This document shows positions 14,349 through 17,795 of a DNA stretch of 17,795 nucleotides, piece by piece. The position numbers and the translations under genes are program-made. Each line of letters starts with the position of its first letter. The first letter of the stretch is position 1. The stretch is from an uncultured Planctomycetaceae bacterium (GTDB lineage Bacteria; Planctomycetota; Planctomycetia; Planctomycetales; Planctomycetaceae), in NCBI GenBank assembly GCA_903921605.1, contig CAIXQV010001082.1, positions 1 to 17,795 of the forward strand. The letters run 5' to 3'. The notes below the pieces were generated by a model that worked only from the letters and a program-made list of their open reading frames with translations, made no database searches and had not been told where the DNA came from.

Positions 14349-15583
14349 ACAATGACCAAACCATGATCGAAGTTCTCCGTTCCTACATCAATGGAGAACC
14401 CGAGAACGATTTTGCTCACTGGGATGAGCGAATCATCAGCGGCTGGGTTCTGGATGCACGTGAGTGGTTGCAGAATCATGCAAGCGAAGCTGTGCTGTTG
14501 CCTAAGCAGGCCTTCGATGGAATCGTGAGTCTTTGTCAGCTGCATCGATCGCGTCCTGATGTGGTCCATAGCCTCGGCGCCGCGGATGACGTTCTCGGCT
14601 TGGAAATGCGTTTGATTAACGATGCTTCAGGCGAGACTGCAGCTTTGGCACTGTCACATCCTGACGTTTTCGGATGGAAGCGATTGAGCGAAAAGCTTGA
14701 GTCGATGATTCTTGATTCGTGGGAGAGTACGGTTCCCACCGGCATCTCTTTGGTTAGGTGGCTGGATAGCCTTGATTGTCTTCGGTGGTTTGTTGACCAG
14801 CATGACATCAGGCCTGAAGAATGGTCAGAATCCGTTCAGCAGCAATGGGCGAGTCTCTGTGAGCAGATGGACGAGTGCAGCTCGTGGATCATAGACAACG
14901 CAGAATGCTTCTTCGAAACGGAATTCTACCTCGAGCGGATTTGTCATACGTTTCGCGGTGATCTTGATTCGCCAGAAATCGATCGTTCCGGAAGCTTTGC
15001 GATTACCGTTCTTCGTCACATCAGTTTGTTGGCGCGAATGCGGGAGCTAAATGCGGAAGAAGATCAGCAGGAGACTGCGATCAGACGGCCCATGGTCAGC
15101 GACTTGAAGGTAGAAACCTCAGCGACTGATTCGGCAAAGGTGCATCCGCAGCGAAGTCTGCCGTTCTACACAAGAAAGTCCTTCTGGAAGTCTGGTATTC
15201 CTTTCGCCGCCGCTGCGGCGGCAAGTGCCGGAGTCACTTCTCCGAGTCCACCTGTTGCTCAGTTCGCGCATCCAGTGCTGCCGCAGCTGCGTGCGTCAGT
15301 CGTACTTCCAAACGAGTTGAGCACCAACGGTGAAACGTGGTTTCGATTGTCAATCCGATCTGAAGATCTCGCAGAATCAGCCATGCTGAAACAGCTTCTA
15401 GCCCTTCATGATTGCGACATACGTCTTGGTGGAGCAAGTGCCCGATTGAAGCAAACCGGAGGCGATTCAGATCCGAATGTCATCGCAGAAATGGTTTTCG
15501 AAGACGTGTGGAAGACGGATTCGGATCACATCCGGCTGTCGGTCAATGGAGTCGACTGGATACCTCTTGAGATCGAGAACTGA
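14345..15583 (+). CDS. Two-part unknown protein before the Lon-like protease gene
   Basis: A 412-residue protein starting at ATG 14345, overlapping the previous stop by 4 bp. Residues 1-~250 are an acidic, Trp-rich helical domain (EWLQNHASEAVLLPKQAFDG; LVRWLDSLDCLRWFVDQHDI). Residues ~255-320 form a flexible linker holding an Ala-rich patch and a Ser/Pro-rich run (GIPFAAAAAASAGVTSPSPP, from about residue 283). Residues ~320-412 look beta-rich (ASVVLPNELSTNGETWFRLS; HIRLSVNGVDWIPLEIEN). No family is recognised. The Ala-rich patch is too short and weak to call a membrane helix. Placed directly before a Lon-CARF-like protease gene (10-bp gap), a two-domain protein with an exposed linker is a natural candidate for the protease's substrate, by analogy with CalpT, but there is no sequence proof. 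Confidence 0.75.
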   Translation: MNNDQTMIEVLRSYINGEPENDFAHWDERIISGWVLDAREWLQNHASEAVLLPKQAFDGIVSLCQLHRSRPDVVHSLGAADDVLGLEMRLINDASGETAALALSHPDVFGWKRLSEKLESMILDSWESTVPTGISLVRWLDSLDCLRWFVDQHDIRPEEWSESVQQQWASLCEQMDECSSWIIDNAECFFETEFYLERICHTFRGDLDSPEIDRSGSFAITVLRHISLLARMRELNAEEDQQETAIRRPMVSDLKVETSATDSAKVHPQRSLPFYTRKSFWKSGIPFAAAAAASAGVTSPSPPVAQFAHPVLPQLRASVVLPNELSTNGETWFRLSIRSEDLAESAMLKQLLALHDCDIRLGGASARLKQTGGDSDPNVIAEMVFEDVWKTDSDHIRLSVNGVDWIPLEIEN

Positions 15584-15593
15584 GTGAAACTTT

Positions 15594-16988
15594 ATGTCAC
15601 CGATTCTTGATTCACTTGAACATAAAGCGGAAGTTCTGCCAGACGATCATGCACACGCGTTGTACAGCCAATTGCGTGGGCTTGGGGATTTATGGCTGAA
15701 CTCGCGAACGCGTGACGCTGCTTTTCGGGTAAGCCATCCGCGACGATCCTGTCCGGAACGACAGCCCCGCCTGTTGCAGGAACCCGGCTGTTGCTGTGTT
15801 TTTTACGAAGCAGACGGCACTTGGGGAAAACGAACTTTTCGAGGACTTGTTTTGCCCGTCCAGTGGGTTGCTGTTGGACTAGGCCTGACGTCCCATGACG
15901 AAAGATTGCCGTCTGGTCTGCGAAGCGTAGCAAATGAAGTCCGCCGTCAGGTTCCCGGCCACGAGGGATTTGTTCTTCGATTTCAGGCCGGAAACTTCCC
16001 TGATCTGTCTGGTCTTGATTGTCGCCTGCGGCATGACAGCGCAGCAGCGTCACTGGCCGTGGGGCTGATTTCAGCGATTCGAGGAATTCAGCCCAGCAAC
16101 GCTGTGCACTGTTCGGCTGCTGTTGGCACGGATGGTACGCTCACTGCGATAACAGGGCTGGAGAACAAGCTCAGCATCTTCTCGGAGGTGGGCCTGCCAC
16201 TACACCGTTTCTTCGTTGTTGCCGCAAACAAAGATAACGCTGTTGAGGCCTGTGAAAAACACAACATCTCTGATGTAGCAGAACGGATTGGAGTTTTTCA
16301 TTCCGTTTCCACGGGGGCAAAACTCGAACAGCAGCTTGGGCCAATGCTGGTGGAGTCCGCGATTCCTCCGGATTTGGAATCCAAGTTCACGGACCGCGTT
16401 CGGTACTACGAATTTGTGAGCGGATTTGATCGAAAGAAAGCAGCCAGGTACTTTTGTTCGCACATGGCGCAGGAGATCGCCCTTTGCTGTCGCAAGATCC
16501 ACGATCCAGCCGAGTGTCAGAACGCCACGCTGGTCAGTATTGCCACAGATCGATCAGAGGGCATTCATGTGGCTTATCACTACCTGTCTCCCGGAAGAGT
16601 GGCGATCCTGTACTCGCAGGAAGGTACTGACGGTGATGAAGTGGACCGGCGATTTCGGAACACAGCGTTGGAAACGGTCAAAGAACTCAAGGGAATCGAA
16701 TCGGATTCAAGAAAGAAGTCTGGGATTGAATCCCATTCCGTACATTTGTCATTTGAAGACCTGGAGAGCCTCGGACGGTCTTTCAGGCAGGTGCTCGACA
16801 GCCTGAGAGAAGACGGTCGTCCTTTAGTGATCGACATCGATCGAGGCACAACGCTACAGAAAATTGCCATCCTGAAGCATGCAGTCAAGCCGGGCGACTT
16901 CCTGCTCAGCTTTTATCATCGTCTCAAGGTCGTAACCAACGAACAACTGACGATTGACGCTCATTCATTCCGCCCCTTCCTCTGGTAG
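15594..16988 (+). CDS. Lon-type serine protease fused to a CARF-like sensor domain
   Basis: A 464-residue protein. Residues ~60-260 are a Lon proteolytic domain: RHDSAAASLAVGLISAIRG carries the nucleophile Ser149 in the place of Lon's 'GPSAG', and AVGTDGTLTAITGLENKLS carries Lys192 in the 'G.I..IGGL..K' motif. The 43-residue spacing equals that of Ser679/Lys722 in E. coli Lon. There is no AAA+ ATPase, so it is a stand-alone, ligand-controlled protease. From ~305 a Rossmann-like domain follows: TLVSIATDRSEGIHVAYHYL, GRVAILYSQEG, and PLVIDIDRGTTLQKIAILKH, resembling the 'DlTGGTK' strand-loop of CARF domains. CARF domains bind cyclic oligoadenylates made by Cas10. It lies 26 bp before the Cas10-like gene and 10 bp after the previous gene. 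Described relatives with SAVED-Lon order (CalpL) cut an anti-sigma factor. Confidence 0.8.
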   Translation: MSPILDSLEHKAEVLPDDHAHALYSQLRGLGDLWLNSRTRDAAFRVSHPRRSCPERQPRLLQEPGCCCVFYEADGTWGKRTFRGLVLPVQWVAVGLGLTSHDERLPSGLRSVANEVRRQVPGHEGFVLRFQAGNFPDLSGLDCRLRHDSAAASLAVGLISAIRGIQPSNAVHCSAAVGTDGTLTAITGLENKLSIFSEVGLPLHRFFVVAANKDNAVEACEKHNISDVAERIGVFHSVSTGAKLEQQLGPMLVESAIPPDLESKFTDRVRYYEFVSGFDRKKAARYFCSHMAQEIALCCRKIHDPAECQNATLVSIATDRSEGIHVAYHYLSPGRVAILYSQEGTDGDEVDRRFRNTALETVKELKGIESDSRKKSGIESHSVHLSFEDLESLGRSFRQVLDSLREDGRPLVIDIDRGTTLQKIAILKHAVKPGDFLLSFYHRLKVVTNEQLTIDAHSFRPFLW

Positions 16989-17014
16989 CATGAATAATTT
17001 CAGGGAGTCCAGTC

Positions 17015-17795
17015 GTGAACGAAGGTAACCCATCCGAGTATTGGCTGACGCTGATTGAAACCGGCGGCAATCAGAACCACATTTTCAATACCAATAAGCT
17101 GGCACAGAATGTCGGCGCCTCGCAGCAATTGTGGGCGATCACCCAGGACGATCTCCTGGCGATTGCGCGGAATGGGAAATGGCTGCCGGAGTTGAAAACA
17201 ATCGATGACATTCGCTGCGAAACGAAGAATCCGCCGATTGAATTGAGCGATCCTGCCGGAAAGCCAAATCAACTGGAGGTCTGGTATTTGTCTTCCGGGA
17301 AAGCCCTCTTGCTGACTCGTTCACGCGCAGTGGCTCGTGAGATTGTCAGTGCCGTCACGAGAAAAGCACTTCGCGATTATCCTGGTGTCGTGGTTCGCGG
17401 GGCAATTTGTCCTGTGGAAGCATGGACGGCTGACGGACTGAACAACGCTGTTCGAGCCGTTCATAGAAAAATGGAGTCGCACAAGAATCGCCTGATCCCG
17501 GCAGAATCCCGTTTTCAGACACTGCCGTTCGTGCAACCCTGTGTCCACAGTGGATTGCCAGCATCCCTGCGTTCGAATCAGTCGGATCAACCTGACGACA
17601 CAAAAGCATGTTCCACCATCGTCCACAAGAAACTGGCTGCAGCCGATGATGGACGAGAACGCATGAACAAGCTGCTTCCAGCGGAGTTGCAGTTCTCTGC
17701 CAGCCTGTCGGACCTGGACAATTGTCTCAGCTTCGAGCGACTGATTGCAGTCATTCATGCGGACGGAACTGGCATTGGAAAACTCCTGCAGGCAC
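17015..17795 (+). CDS. Cas10/Cmr2-like protein (3' end outside window)
   Basis: GTG 17015 with GGGAG at 7-nt spacing starts a frame open to the window edge (260 codons). The beginning, SEYWLTLIETGGNQNHIFNT followed by NKLAQNVGAS, is the opening of the Cas10/Cmr2-type protein family whose N-terminal part reads 'LIET.GNQ.YIF.TN.LRENVGAS'. Residues ~110-150 (ALLLTRSRAVAREIVSAVTR and DYPGVVVRGAI) fit a palm-fold strand-helix pattern. The last visible residues, FERLIAVIHADGTGIGKLLQ, match the palm strand 'lAvvhaDgNgmG' with metal-type Asp250. The GGDD-type motif and any HD domain would lie beyond the edge, so cyclase activity cannot be judged. In type III systems Cas10 is the large effector subunit and cyclic-oligoadenylate synthase. 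Its position after a Lon-CARF-like protease supports the signalling reading. Confidence 0.8.
   Translation, partial: MNEGNPSEYWLTLIETGGNQNHIFNTNKLAQNVGASQQLWAITQDDLLAIARNGKWLPELKTIDDIRCETKNPPIELSDPAGKPNQLEVWYLSSGKALLLTRSRAVAREIVSAVTRKALRDYPGVVVRGAICPVEAWTADGLNNAVRAVHRKMESHKNRLIPAESRFQTLPFVQPCVHSGLPASLRSNQSDQPDDTKACSTIVHKKLAAADDGRERMNKLLPAELQFSASLSDLDNCLSFERLIAVIHADGTGIGKLLQA

Noticed and set aside
15592..16053. Minus-strand frame of 153 codons opposite the Lon-like gene
   Set aside because: The plus strand has exact Lon motifs with correct catalytic spacing; the opposite frame has no recognisable features.
17321..17758. Minus-strand frame of 145 codons at the right edge
   Set aside because: The plus strand carries an uninterrupted Cas10-like frame with a good ribosome site and family motifs.

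Overview
The window looks like a chromosomal accessory region of a Planctomycetota-type bacterium. This is an inference from the gene mix: GT2/GalNAc-transferase-like glycosyltransferases, decayed FixJ-type response regulators, a recognisable transposase remnant and large VWA proteins, at moderate GC. No rRNA or other marker gene is present. Every convincing gene lies on the + strand.

Layout. (1) Bases 1-2063 hold the end of a surface-glycan cluster: a glycosyltransferase/methyltransferase-like/zinc-ribbon fusion, cut by the left edge, overlapping a small family-2 glycosyltransferase. (2) Bases 2064-5174 are a scarred zone. It holds a response-regulator pseudogene with two in-frame stops, an intact HEAT-like gene, a 5'-truncated receiver-LuxR remnant in the same frame as the HEAT-like gene, a transposase 3' fragment, and about 0.58 kb without a credible gene. 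(3) Bases 5175-10835 form an envelope module: an N-terminally anchored coiled-coil protein, a VWA lipoprotein, an ABC ATPase and an FtsX/MacB-like permease. Leader hairpins and a repeated upstream element containing TGACATGTTTCC sit in front of the first two genes. (4) From 10920 to the right edge lies a type III CRISPR-like locus. It contains a stand-alone Cas2, a Cas6/RAMP-fold protein with a Cys cluster and a C-terminal Gly-rich loop, a protein with weak ECF sigma-factor resemblance, two unrecognised proteins, a Lon-type serine protease fused to a CARF-like C-terminal domain, and the first 260 codons of a Cas10/Cmr2-like protein. No CRISPR array and no cas1 are present in the window.

The most interesting reading is that region 4 encodes a signalling cascade. 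A Cas10-like protein would make a cyclic nucleotide, the CARF-like domain would sense it, and the fused Lon protease (Ser149/Lys192, 43 residues apart as in E. coli Lon) would cut a neighbouring protein, releasing the sigma-like factor to change transcription. The architecture recalls the described CalpL/CalpT/CalpS system (SAVED-Lon protease, anti-sigma, ECF sigma), but the neighbouring proteins are not recognisably the same families and the sensor looks CARF-like. The Cas10-like assignment and the Lon dyad are well supported by sequence. The sigma assignment and the pathway logic are inference. Whether the VWA/ABC module works with the CRISPR-like genes is unknown; the two are co-directional and only 84 bp apart.
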